NCBI GenBank assembly: GCA_001725215.1
Contig: MEFT01000121.1
Span: 1-5,206, forward strand
DNA: 5,206 nucleotides
Direction of reading: 5' to 3'
Origin: Clostridium sp. SCN 57-10
GTDB lineage: Bacteria; Bacillota; Clostridia; Oscillospirales; Butyricicoccaceae
The first letter of the stretch is position 1; each line of letters starts with the position of its first letter. Below the pieces are notes generated by a model. The model saw only the letters and a program-made list of their open reading frames with translations. It searched no databases and was not told the origin of the DNA. Below are positions 1-5,206 of this stretch, in pieces. Position numbers and translations under genes: made by a program.

Positions 1-1
1 G

Positions 2-202
2 CCTGTGTGGCCCGAAGAACCGGACGCGCAACAGCAGATGGTGCATATGGACTTCTCTGTTGCAAGCAGCGTGCAGCTCGAACTTGCCGTACAGCATGCG
101 ATCGACTGCGGTGCGGTAAAAACAGAAACGCAGTTTGGCGGGGACCACTGGATTACCATGCTTGACCCCGCAGGCCACCCGTTCTGCTTTGTCATCGGAT
201 AA
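2..202 (+). CDS. VOC/glyoxalase-like domain protein, C-terminal fragment
   Basis: This is the last 66 codons of a gene whose start lies left of the window. The reading frame is open from the first bases, so the GTG at position 5 is probably internal. The visible part has the pattern of the end of a glyoxalase-like (vicinal oxygen chelate) domain: PVWPEEP, then QQQMVHMDFSV beginning a beta strand, a helix with AVQHAIDCGAV, then GGDHWITMLDPAGHPFCFV. The closing DPAGHPFC is typical of the glyoxalase-like domain found in many small uncharacterised bacterial VOC proteins. The substrate cannot be inferred. The family includes resistance proteins, lyases and isomerases, and many members have no known reaction. 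The gene runs toward the minus-strand acetyltransferase gene and ends just before a shared hairpin terminator. Family assignment is fairly secure; function is unknown. Confidence 0.8.
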   Translation, partial: PVWPEEPDAQQQMVHMDFSVASSVQLELAVQHAIDCGAVKTETQFGGDHWITMLDPAGHPFCFVIG

Positions 203-212
203 CCATTTTTGC

Positions 213-253
213 TAAATAACCCCGCGCAGAGAGACTCTGCGCGGGGTTATTTA
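213..253. terminator. Bidirectional intrinsic terminator between convergent genes
   Basis: A perfect 19-bp inverted repeat (213-231 paired with 235-253) encloses the 3-nt loop AGA. The GC-rich core CCCCGCGCAGAG/CTCTGCGCGGGG is flanked on both sides by AAATAA/TTATTT, so either strand presents a GC stem followed by a U-rich stretch. It starts 11 bp after the stop of the plus-strand VOC gene and lies 17 bp beyond the stop of the minus-strand GNAT gene. It is therefore placed to end both transcripts. Confidence 0.9.
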
Positions 254-269
254 TACCTATACACTTCTG

Positions 270-848
270 CTATTCTGCCTGCATTTTGATTGCCGCGCGG
301 TATTCGCGCGCCAGCAGGCTGTACATCGCGGCGTCGACAATACCGCAGTTGCTGAAATCGGCCTCTCGCAGCGTCCCCTCATACCGCAGGCCACATTTCG
401 TCATGACCTTCCCCGATCCGGGATTTCGAGGGTCATGCTGCGACTCAATGCGGTTTACCTTTACCTCATCGAATAGAACGGGAATGATCGCCGCAAACGC
501 CTCGCTCGTAATACCTTGGCCCCACCATTTGCTTCCGATGCAGTATCCGATATGCATACTATGCAAAGTTTCATTTTGCCCGACGACGCTGATCGTTCCG
601 AGCGGCTCGTCTCCCTGTTCCTTCAGTACAATAGCCCATTGATAAAAGTCATCGCGCGCATAGCCAGCAACCCATTCCTTCAGCACTCTTTCCGTAATTT
701 CTACCGATTGATGTGTCGGCCACCGCAAAAACTCCGTTACTTTCTCATCGCTCGTCCAGTTGCGAAACGCGGGCGTGGCGTCCACTTCCGTAAACCGCCG
801 CAGTAAAAGCCTTTTTGTCTCGATTGCGACCGTCCCAATGTGATGCAT
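270..848 (-). CDS. GNAT family N-acetyltransferase (RimJ/RimL type)
   Basis: This 192-residue cytoplasmic protein is predicted to transfer an acetyl group from acetyl-CoA to an amine on an unknown acceptor. It opens with IETKRLLLRRF (residues 9-19), the usual first strand of the Acetyltransf_3/RimJ-RimL group. The acetyl-CoA-binding segment is GYCIGSKWWGQGITSEA (101-117), a variant of the family's G-Y-x-[IL]-x-x-x-x-W-G-x-G pattern. The late motif NPGSGKVMTKCGLRYEGTLR (142-161) corresponds to the usual N-x-x-S-x-x-V-x-x-K-x-G-x-x-x-E-G. Length is normal. I chose the ATG at 848 because AGGAGG lies 7 nt upstream; an in-frame ATG at 908 has no ribosome binding site and would translate through a hairpin. 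The RBS directly follows that hairpin, so expression may depend on readthrough. The acceptor could be a ribosomal protein N-terminus, an antibiotic or a small amine. Confidence 0.88.
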   Translation of the reverse strand: MHHIGTVAIETKRLLLRRFTEVDATPAFRNWTSDEKVTEFLRWPTHQSVEITERVLKEWVAGYARDDFYQWAIVLKEQGDEPLGTISVVGQNETLHSMHIGYCIGSKWWGQGITSEAFAAIIPVLFDEVKVNRIESQHDPRNPGSGKVMTKCGLRYEGTLREADFSNCGIVDAAMYSLLAREYRAAIKMQAE

Positions 849-855
849 GCGCGTT

Positions 856-861
856 CCTCCT
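856..861 (-). promoter_or_regulatory. Shine-Dalgarno site of the GNAT gene
   Basis: The minus strand reads AGGAGG, a full match to the anti-SD core, with a 7-nt spacer (AACGCGC) before the ATG at 848. It fixes this ATG as the start. Only 6 nt separate it from the base of the hairpin at 868-898, so no separate promoter fits between the two. Confidence 0.85.
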
Positions 862-867
862 ATCAAA

Positions 868-898
868 AGTCGGCAGACAGAAGGCCTGTCTGCCGACT
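868..898 (-). terminator. Intrinsic terminator-like hairpin ending the rnf-linked operon
   Basis: A perfect 13-bp stem (AGTCGGCAGACAG paired with CTGTCTGCCGACT) has a 5-nt loop. On the minus strand the stem runs into TTTTGAT. It sits 16 bp after the stop codon of the glycoside-hydrolase-like gene, the usual place for a Rho-independent terminator. The T-run is short, and the GNAT ribosome binding site follows at once, so termination may be partial. The element might then set downstream GNAT expression. On the plus strand there is no comparable T-run. Confidence 0.72.
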
Positions 899-914
899 CA
901 TGTTTCATTGATTT

Positions 915-2018
915 TTATTGATACTCGTAGTTCTGCGCGCGAACGAGATAGTCAAGCGTCGGATATTCCGATGCAAAAAGCGGCTGTCCATCGGTCAGAT
1001 AGGCCGCAACGCGGCAATCCTCCGGTCGATCAGGGACAAAACCGGAAAGCAGATCCGTGTCGGGCTTCTCCATCGGCAAATACACCTTGTCAACCGCGTT
1101 GCACAACTTTGTCGCATCCTGCCCAGCCAGCGCATCCGCTCCCTCTGCCACCGTTTGATCGGTCAGCAGTACCGAAAGCGCAAGCTTCCCTTCCGTCGCG
1201 TCTCGCAGAGACGAAGCAAGCGCCGCCAGCGCGTCCGCTTTATCCACACCGCCGTCTTGATAAGTGATCATATTCGTCTTGCCGATATTCGCAAATGAGA
1301 AATGATAGAGCAGCACCTCAGAAAATCCCGCGTCGCGACAGGCGACAATGAGATCGGTCAGGTACACGCGCGTCACATCCTGATAGGGGTCAAGCCACGT
1401 GGTATATTCGCGGTCAAGCCAGAGCGAGCTGTTCGTTTTGGTCGCACATTCACGGAAGGTGCGCGGCATCACGTTGTCCCGCAGCGCCGAAACCATCGCC
1501 ACCAGACGTATGCCCTTAGCACGCAATGTGTCGAGCGCCGCGAGAAACTGCTCCGAGTCTTCCGCTACCGCTCCCTCTGCATACTGCGACGCACAGGGAA
1601 TGCGTACCGTTCCGGACTTATCCTTTACCGTGACAGCGACACTCGTCATGCCATACTGCTCAAGCACCGAGAGTTGCGCATCGACATATGCGCTGTCGGT
1701 CAGACGATCCGCATCGAGCAGCAGCGCGCCGTGGTATTCGGCTGGCGGTGCGGGCGGCTCGGTTGTGGTCGGTTCGGTCGTCCCCTGCGTCGTATCGGTG
1801 GGCGGCGTGGTAGACGGCTCAACGACAACGTCAGGCGGCGTATCGTCCGACTTGGCCAGAAGGTTGAACCGCAACCCGTTTTCGGTAAACGTGAGATACC
1901 CGGCGCTGAACCCATAGGCTGCTGCAGCGCCCAGCAGCAACAGGACCAGCACCAGCGCGACGATCGCGCGTCTGCGGCGCCGGTATACGCCGATTCCTCT
2001 GTACTGCTTGTATGCCAT
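915..2018 (-). CDS. Membrane-anchored DUF4015-like putative glycoside hydrolase, degenerate active site
   Basis: This 367-residue protein begins with a basic cytoplasmic stretch (KQYRGIGVYRRRRR), then one hydrophobic helix (about residues 18-38), so it is probably anchored with its bulk outside. A Pro/Thr/Glu-rich linker (about 59-93) leads to a domain (about 95-350) resembling PF13200/DUF4015 putative glycoside hydrolases, which are TIM-barrel proteins. Matching landmarks are VKDKSGTV (131-138), LRAKGIRLVAMVSALRD (165-181), WLDPYQ (208-213), GFSEVLL (231-237) and GQDATKLCNAVDKVYLPME (299-317). The family's FDYVRFP is replaced by LYHFSFA, with Tyr238 where Asp is usual, and the later YPSHY-like motif is absent. 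It may therefore bind rather than cleave glycan. GGAGG lies 5 nt before the ATG. The gene starts 18 nt after rnfB and is probably cotranscribed with it. Assignment rests on motif memory, not a search. Confidence 0.68.
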   Translation of the reverse strand: MAYKQYRGIGVYRRRRRAIVALVLVLLLLGAAAAYGFSAGYLTFTENGLRFNLLAKSDDTPPDVVVEPSTTPPTDTTQGTTEPTTTEPPAPPAEYHGALLLDADRLTDSAYVDAQLSVLEQYGMTSVAVTVKDKSGTVRIPCASQYAEGAVAEDSEQFLAALDTLRAKGIRLVAMVSALRDNVMPRTFRECATKTNSSLWLDREYTTWLDPYQDVTRVYLTDLIVACRDAGFSEVLLYHFSFANIGKTNMITYQDGGVDKADALAALASSLRDATEGKLALSVLLTDQTVAEGADALAGQDATKLCNAVDKVYLPMEKPDTDLLSGFVPDRPEDCRVAAYLTDGQPLFASEYPTLDYLVRAQNYEYQ

Positions 2019-2036
2019 AATAACCTCCGCAGGCCG

Positions 2037-2858
2037 CTATTTCGCGGGTTCTTGATTCGTTGTGTCCGTATTGACAATCAAATGACGCGGGCAGACGGTG
2101 ACGCAAGCGCCGCAATTGATGCATTTACTGTAATCGATCGTCGCCAAATTATCCGTCACGGTGATCGCACCCACCGGGCATGCCTTCTGGCACATCATGC
2201 AACCGATGCAGCCGATGCCGCATACATGGCGCGTTTCGGGGCCTTTTGCGCGCGACGAGCAACAGACGAAAACCTTCTGCTTATCGGGCACAATGGTGAT
2301 TAGGCTGCGCGGGCAGGCGGACACGCACTTGCCGCACGATACGCATTTTTCGGGGTCGACCACCGCTACGTCGTCGATCATATGGAGCGCGTCATACGCG
2401 CATACCGCCGCACAGGAGCCATAGCCAAGGCAGCCGTATGTACACTCAAGCGGGCCGCCCGCCACTTTAGACGCCGAAAGGCAGTCTGAAATGCCGTCAT
2501 ACGCATACTTGCGCTTTGCGTGGGTGCTGCCAGCACGACAGTCGACATGCGCGACCGTGCGGTTGACCTCGCCCGCTTCGACCCCCATAATGGCGGCACC
2601 CTTTTGTGCGACCGCCGCTCCGCCCACCGGGCAGCCGGAGACGGGCGCCGAGCCCCCCACGATGGCAGCAGCGAGGTTTGCACAGCCGGCATAGCCACAG
2701 CCGCCGCAGTTCGCGCCGGGCAGAGTGTTTGTGACCTCCTCAATGCGGGGATCCTGCTCGACATGGAACAGCTTAGCGCTGAATGCCAGCACCAGTCCGA
2801 AGAAAAGGCCCATACCGCCTAAAATGGCGGCGGGTAAAGCGATTGAACCAAAACTCAT
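2037..2858 (-). CDS. rnfB: Electron transport complex subunit RnfB, polyferredoxin
   Basis: RnfB is the entry point for electrons from reduced ferredoxin and passes them toward the membrane flavins and RnfC in the Rnf ferredoxin:NAD+ oxidoreductase. Numbering from the ATG at 2858 (273 aa), one N-terminal membrane helix (about 6-28) is followed by the Fes domain LPGANCGGCGYAGC with Cys51, 54, 59 and 76. After this come Cys107, 126, 139, 143, 149 and 153, and CVSCGKCVSACP (172-183). Then comes CGIGCIGCMMCQKACP (213-228), and CINCGACVTVCP (246-257). About 25 cysteines agree with the multi-cluster clostridial RnfB, known in Acetobacterium to carry six [4Fe-4S] centres. I prefer the ATG at 2858 to that at 2864 because GAGG lies 9 nt rather than 3 nt upstream. 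The gene follows rnfA by 16 nt. Confidence 0.96.
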   Translation of the reverse strand: MSFGSIALPAAILGGMGLFFGLVLAFSAKLFHVEQDPRIEEVTNTLPGANCGGCGYAGCANLAAAIVGGSAPVSGCPVGGAAVAQKGAAIMGVEAGEVNRTVAHVDCRAGSTHAKRKYAYDGISDCLSASKVAGGPLECTYGCLGYGSCAAVCAYDALHMIDDVAVVDPEKCVSCGKCVSACPRSLITIVPDKQKVFVCCSSRAKGPETRHVCGIGCIGCMMCQKACPVGAITVTDNLATIDYSKCINCGACVTVCPRHLIVNTDTTNQEPAK

Positions 2859-2867
2859 TTCCATTCA

Positions 2868-2871
2868 CCTC
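2868..2871 (-). promoter_or_regulatory. Shine-Dalgarno site of rnfB, deciding between two starts
   Basis: The minus strand reads GAGAGGTGAATGGAAATG. The GAGG core (part of GAGGTGA, a long match to the anti-SD sequence) is 3 nt before the first ATG (2864) and 9 nt before the second (2858). The second spacing is the more usual, so initiation at 2858 is preferred; the two products differ by two residues only. The site overlaps neither stop codon. Confidence 0.6.
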
Positions 2872-2874
2872 TCA

Positions 2875-3456
2875 TCAAAAGATTTTCAGGCCTTGGAAGC
2901 CCATAAAGGCGATGGAAATGAGTCCCGCCGTGATGAGCGCGATGGGAAAGCCCTGAAAGGATTTCGGCTCGTCAGCAAACTCGAGCCGCTCGCGAATGGA
3001 CGCAAACAGCACGATCGCCAGCGTAAAGCCGACTGCGGCGAAAAAGCCGTACAGCACCGAGCCGAGGAAGTTGAGCTTCTTTGAAACATTGAGCAGCGCA
3101 ACGCCAAGCACGGCGCAGTTTGTTGTGATGAGCGGCAGATAAATGCCAAGCGCCTGATAAAGCGAGGGCATCATCTTCATGAGGAACATTTCAACAAACT
3201 GCACAAGACCCGCGATGATCAAAATGAAGGCTACGGTCTGCATATACTGATAGTTTGCAAGGATATACGTGTTGACCAAATAGGTCGCTGCCGAGGCGAC
3301 CGTCATCACGAAGATAACGGCAAGACCCATGCCCAGCGCCGTATCGATTTTTTTCGATACTCCGAGGAAGGGGCATATTCCGAGGAACTTCACGAAAATG
3401 AAGTTTTCAATCAGAATCGCACCGAGCGCCAATGAAATTATTTCTGTGAATGTCAT
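2875..3456 (-). CDS. rnfA: Electron transport complex subunit RnfA
   Basis: This 193-residue integral membrane subunit has about six hydrophobic helices and the usual family length. RnfA and RnfE are inverted-topology homologues that together hold an Fe-S centre inside the membrane and carry electrons across it. The signature segments are ENFIFVKFLGICPFLGVSKK (residues 17-36), with Cys28, and LPLITTNCAVLGVAL (107-121), with Cys114. These two cysteines are the expected cluster ligands. IRERLEF (154-160) near the last helix is also typical. The ATG lies 3 nt after the rnfE stop, and its ribosome binding site AAGGGAG lies within the last codons of rnfE, 8 nt upstream. Translation of the pair is probably coupled. 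NqrE is the Na+-NQR counterpart, but the surrounding rnfB and rnfG exclude an nqr operon. Confidence 0.97.
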   Translation of the reverse strand: MTFTEIISLALGAILIENFIFVKFLGICPFLGVSKKIDTALGMGLAVIFVMTVASAATYLVNTYILANYQYMQTVAFILIIAGLVQFVEMFLMKMMPSLYQALGIYLPLITTNCAVLGVALLNVSKKLNFLGSVLYGFFAAVGFTLAIVLFASIRERLEFADEPKSFQGFPIALITAGLISIAFMGFQGLKIF

Positions 3457-3459
3457 GGT

Positions 3460-4056
3460 TTATGCTCCCTTCTTCATGATTTTCTGGAAAAGTGCGATCA
3501 GGCAGCCAAGCGTCAGGAAGCCGCCGGTGGGAAGCACAAGCAGAAGCGCAGGCTGATAGCTTTCCGGCATGATGCGAATGCCGCCCAGCGTACCCGCACC
3601 GAGCAGCTCACGGATAACGCACATGCAGACGAGGGCGAACGTAAAGCCAAGACCCATTGCAAGACCGTCAATCGCCGAGGCAAACACGTTGTTTTTCGAG
3701 GCAAACGCTTCGGCGCGCGCCAGAATAATGCAGTTGACGACGATGAGCGGGATAAATACGCCCAGCGAGTTCGCCAGGTCGGGCAGGAACGCCTGGATGA
3801 GCAGATCGACGGCGGTAACAAAGCCCGCCACGACGACGATATATACCGCGATACGGATTTTTGAGGGAATCACTTTGCGCAGCGCCGAAATGACGATGTT
3901 GGAGCAAATGAGAACCATCGTCGTGGCGATGCCCATGCCGATGCCGTTTTGCAGCGAGATGGTGATGGCAAGCGTCGAGCACATACCGATGAGCTGTACC
4001 AACACGGGGTTATTAGTAAAGATGCCCTCTTTCAGCTGTTTTAAAACACCTTTCAT
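3460..4056 (-). CDS. rnfE: Electron transport complex subunit RnfE
   Basis: This 198-residue polytopic membrane protein is the partner of RnfA in the intramembrane Fe-S half-channel. It opens with the characteristic LKEGIFTNNPVLVQLIGMC (residues 8-26) and continues with STLAIT. The second cysteine motif is IPLIVVNCIILARAEAFA (102-119). Cys26 and Cys109 are the predicted cluster ligands. AIDGLAMGLGFTFAL (128-142) and IRELLGAGTLGG (148-159) are also family hallmarks. The first motif reads G-M-C-S rather than the common G-L-C-P, as in some NqrD-like sequences, but everything else favours RnfE. The start ATG overlaps the rnfG stop (ATGA), and GGAGG lies 7 nt upstream inside rnfG, so translation is coupled. 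Length is normal and there is no sign of decay. Confidence 0.96.
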   Translation of the reverse strand: MKGVLKQLKEGIFTNNPVLVQLIGMCSTLAITISLQNGIGMGIATTMVLICSNIVISALRKVIPSKIRIAVYIVVVAGFVTAVDLLIQAFLPDLANSLGVFIPLIVVNCIILARAEAFASKNNVFASAIDGLAMGLGFTFALVCMCVIRELLGAGTLGGIRIMPESYQPALLLVLPTGGFLTLGCLIALFQKIMKKGA

Positions 4057-4631
4057 TTGCCCACCTCCGCATTGTAGCTCACGGCAAAGTCGACGGCAGC
4101 CTGCACGCCGCGCGTCACCGCGCTTGAAGTGATGGTCGCGCCCGAAATGGCGACGATATCATTTTCACCGGCTGCTCTGCTTTTCACCACGACAAAGGGA
4201 CCTCCCTTGCCGTTATATTGCGAGTTCCAGCTTTTTTCGCCCGCCTTGGAGCCAAGCTGAGCCGTTTCGGTCGATTCCACGACCTCTACGCCGATCACCT
4301 TATTGTCGGGTGTAATGCCGACGATGGTGCCGACTTCACCGCTGAAGCCGGTGGGCGCAACCTTAACGCACAGACCCATATAGGTTCCCGAGGCGTCTTT
4401 CGCAGCGTAAATCTCGCGAATCAAATCGCTGTCACCCGTATACTCGACGCGCTCAAATGTGCAATTTGGAATGATGGCGCTCATGGCGTCTTGTGTTTTC
4501 TGCGCCTTGACGGCGGCGATACGGTCTATGGTAACGCCGTTAACCGCGCCGAGCGCCGCGCCGACGATCAGCGTTACGGCAAGGAGGATACCAGCCAGGC
4601 GGATCAGTTCACGCGTGAATTCTTTGTTCAT
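4053..4631 (-). CDS. rnfG: Electron transport complex subunit RnfG, FMN-binding
   Basis: RnfG (192 aa) is a single-span membrane protein whose external domain carries covalently bound FMN and relays electrons between the membrane Fe-S centre and RnfD. A basic N-terminus (MNKEFTRELIR) precedes one hydrophobic helix (about residues 11-31). The FMN-binding domain follows, with GFSGEVGTIVGI (95-106), the strand VIGVEVVESTETAQLGSKAG (112-131), and the flavinylation motif D-I-V-A-I-S-G-A-T (158-166) followed by ITSSAV. Thr166 is the expected site of phosphoester-linked FMN, added by an ApbE flavin transferase not encoded in this window. The start ATG overlaps the rnfD stop as ATGA. A G-rich stretch, AAGGGGGCAGGGG, in the end of rnfD serves as ribosome binding site. 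Length is typical of clostridial RnfG. Confidence 0.95.
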   Translation of the reverse strand: MNKEFTRELIRLAGILLAVTLIVGAALGAVNGVTIDRIAAVKAQKTQDAMSAIIPNCTFERVEYTGDSDLIREIYAAKDASGTYMGLCVKVAPTGFSGEVGTIVGITPDNKVIGVEVVESTETAQLGSKAGEKSWNSQYNGKGGPFVVVKSRAAGENDIVAISGATITSSAVTRGVQAAVDFAVSYNAEVGK

Positions 4632-5206
4632 TTTGCCCCTGCCCCCTTCTTTGCCTTTTTCTCCTTGACAATGCCGAGGCTTTTTGGCTCGGTCGCGCGC
4701 TCAATGAGCGGGACGCAGGCGTTCATCAGCAGAATCGAATAAGACACGCCTTCCGGATACGAACCGAAATAGCGGATGACGACGGTCAGCACGCCGCACC
4801 CGATGCCGAAAATAACCTGACCCTTGCGCGTCAGCGGTGAGGTGGTGTAATCGGTCGCCATGAAAATAGCGCCGAGCATCAGGCCGCCGGAAAGCAGGTG
4901 CGCCACCATAAAGTCGCCGGCGGGCAACCCGCCGCGCGGGAACAGGAAAGTCAGCGCCGCCACCGTGCCGAGATACGCAACGGGAATATGCAGCGAGATC
5001 ACACGGCGATACAGCAGATAAAGCCCGCCCGCGGCAAGCGCAAACGCCGACGTTTCGCCCAACGAGCCGCCGTGCATACCAAGCGCCAGTTCAAACACCG
5101 AAAAGTCGGGCAGCGTGCCGGCCTTAAGCGCGGCAAGCGGCGTCGCCGAGGTGACGACATCGACCGGCGTTGCGAAAAGCGGCAGCGCTGTGCGGATTTT
5201 GACCCA
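4628..5206 (-). CDS. rnfD: Electron transport complex subunit RnfD, 5' end outside window
   Basis: The last 192 codons are present. The frame is open to the window edge, so the GTG near 5098 is internal. RnfD is a membrane flavoprotein with covalent FMN that works with RnfG in the Rnf electron path and is linked to ion transport. Near the left of the visible part, DVVTSATPLAALKAGTLPDF is the family's flavinylation region. The Thr of SAT (codon 5141-5143) is the expected FMN attachment site. About five hydrophobic helices follow. GDFMVAHLLSGGLMLGAIFM leads into ATDYTTSP (visible residues 97-124), and YPEGVSYSILLMN (150-162) is also characteristic. The protein ends in a Lys-rich cytoplasmic tail (KEKKAKKGAGAK). 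Full-length relatives have a little over 300 residues, so perhaps 120-150 are missing. The stop overlaps the rnfG start. rnfC is expected further upstream. Confidence 0.95.
   Translation of the reverse strand, partial: WVKIRTALPLFATPVDVVTSATPLAALKAGTLPDFSVFELALGMHGGSLGETSAFALAAGGLYLLYRRVISLHIPVAYLGTVAALTFLFPRGGLPAGDFMVAHLLSGGLMLGAIFMATDYTTSPLTRKGQVIFGIGCGVLTVVIRYFGSYPEGVSYSILLMNACVPLIERATEPKSLGIVKEKKAKKGAGAK

Noticed and set aside
849..908. Upstream in-frame ATG at 908 as the GNAT start, adding 20 residues.
   Set aside because: No Shine-Dalgarno lies before it, the extension is encoded by the hairpin, and the ATG at 848 has a perfect AGGAGG 7 nt upstream with the family's normal N-terminus.
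918..955. TTGACT at 950-955 (minus strand) as a -35 box for the GNAT gene.
   Set aside because: At 17 nt the next hexamer is AACTAC, a poor -10. A better TATCAA lies 26 nt away, which is too far. The stretch also codes for the end of the upstream protein.
1740..1845. Short repeated GGT/CGG-rich units that could be a tandem repeat.
   Set aside because: They encode the Thr/Pro/Glu linker of the membrane-anchored protein. Codon-level similarity explains them and no exact unit recurs as a true array.
1302..2303. Long plus-strand open frame (333 codons) antisense to the glycoside-hydrolase-like gene and the end of rnfB.
   Set aside because: Arg/Ala-rich composition with no recognisable domain, no fitting ribosome binding site, and it runs across two genes whose minus-strand products have clear family motifs. 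It is a GC-driven shadow frame.
4218..4742. Plus-strand open frame of 174 codons across rnfG and the end of rnfD.
   Set aside because: It lies fully antisense to two well-supported Rnf genes and has no recognisable motif or operon context.

Overview
The window looks like a chromosomal segment of an anaerobic Firmicute of the class Clostridia. This is inferred from the clostridial rnf gene order, a cysteine-rich RnfB of the clostridial type, strong GGAGG ribosome binding sites and fairly GC-rich coding. An Oscillospirales-like gut bacterium is a guess that the sequence alone cannot settle.

Almost everything lies on the minus strand. From right to left there are five genes of the Rnf complex, the ion-translocating ferredoxin:NAD+ oxidoreductase. 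They are rnfD (its 5' end runs off the window), rnfG, rnfE, rnfA and rnfB. The first three junctions are ATGA overlaps or a 3-nt gap, and rnfB follows about 16 nt after rnfA. rnfC, expected just upstream of rnfD, would lie outside the window, as would the operon promoter. All visible cofactor signatures are intact: the SAT flavinylation motif of RnfD, the SGAT motif of RnfG, the paired membrane cysteines of RnfA and RnfE, and about 25 cysteines in RnfB.

The same transcription unit continues 18 nt after rnfB into a membrane-anchored extracytoplasmic protein that resembles the DUF4015 (PF13200) putative glycoside hydrolases. It appears to have lost the usual Asp of the family's FDYVRFP motif. 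A 13-bp hairpin with a short T-run follows it and probably ends the operon.

The ribosome binding site of a RimJ/RimL-type GNAT acetyltransferase begins only a few bases after that hairpin, which leaves no room for a separate promoter. At the left edge is the C-terminal end of a plus-strand glyoxalase/VOC-family protein. It converges on the GNAT gene, and a perfect 19-bp hairpin between them can act as a bidirectional terminator.

The window is mostly a conserved energy-metabolism operon. The parts that merit a second look are the Rnf-linked degenerate glycoside-hydrolase-like gene and the hairpin/RBS arrangement in front of the GNAT gene. No tRNA, rRNA, CRISPR array, insertion sequence or attachment site was seen.
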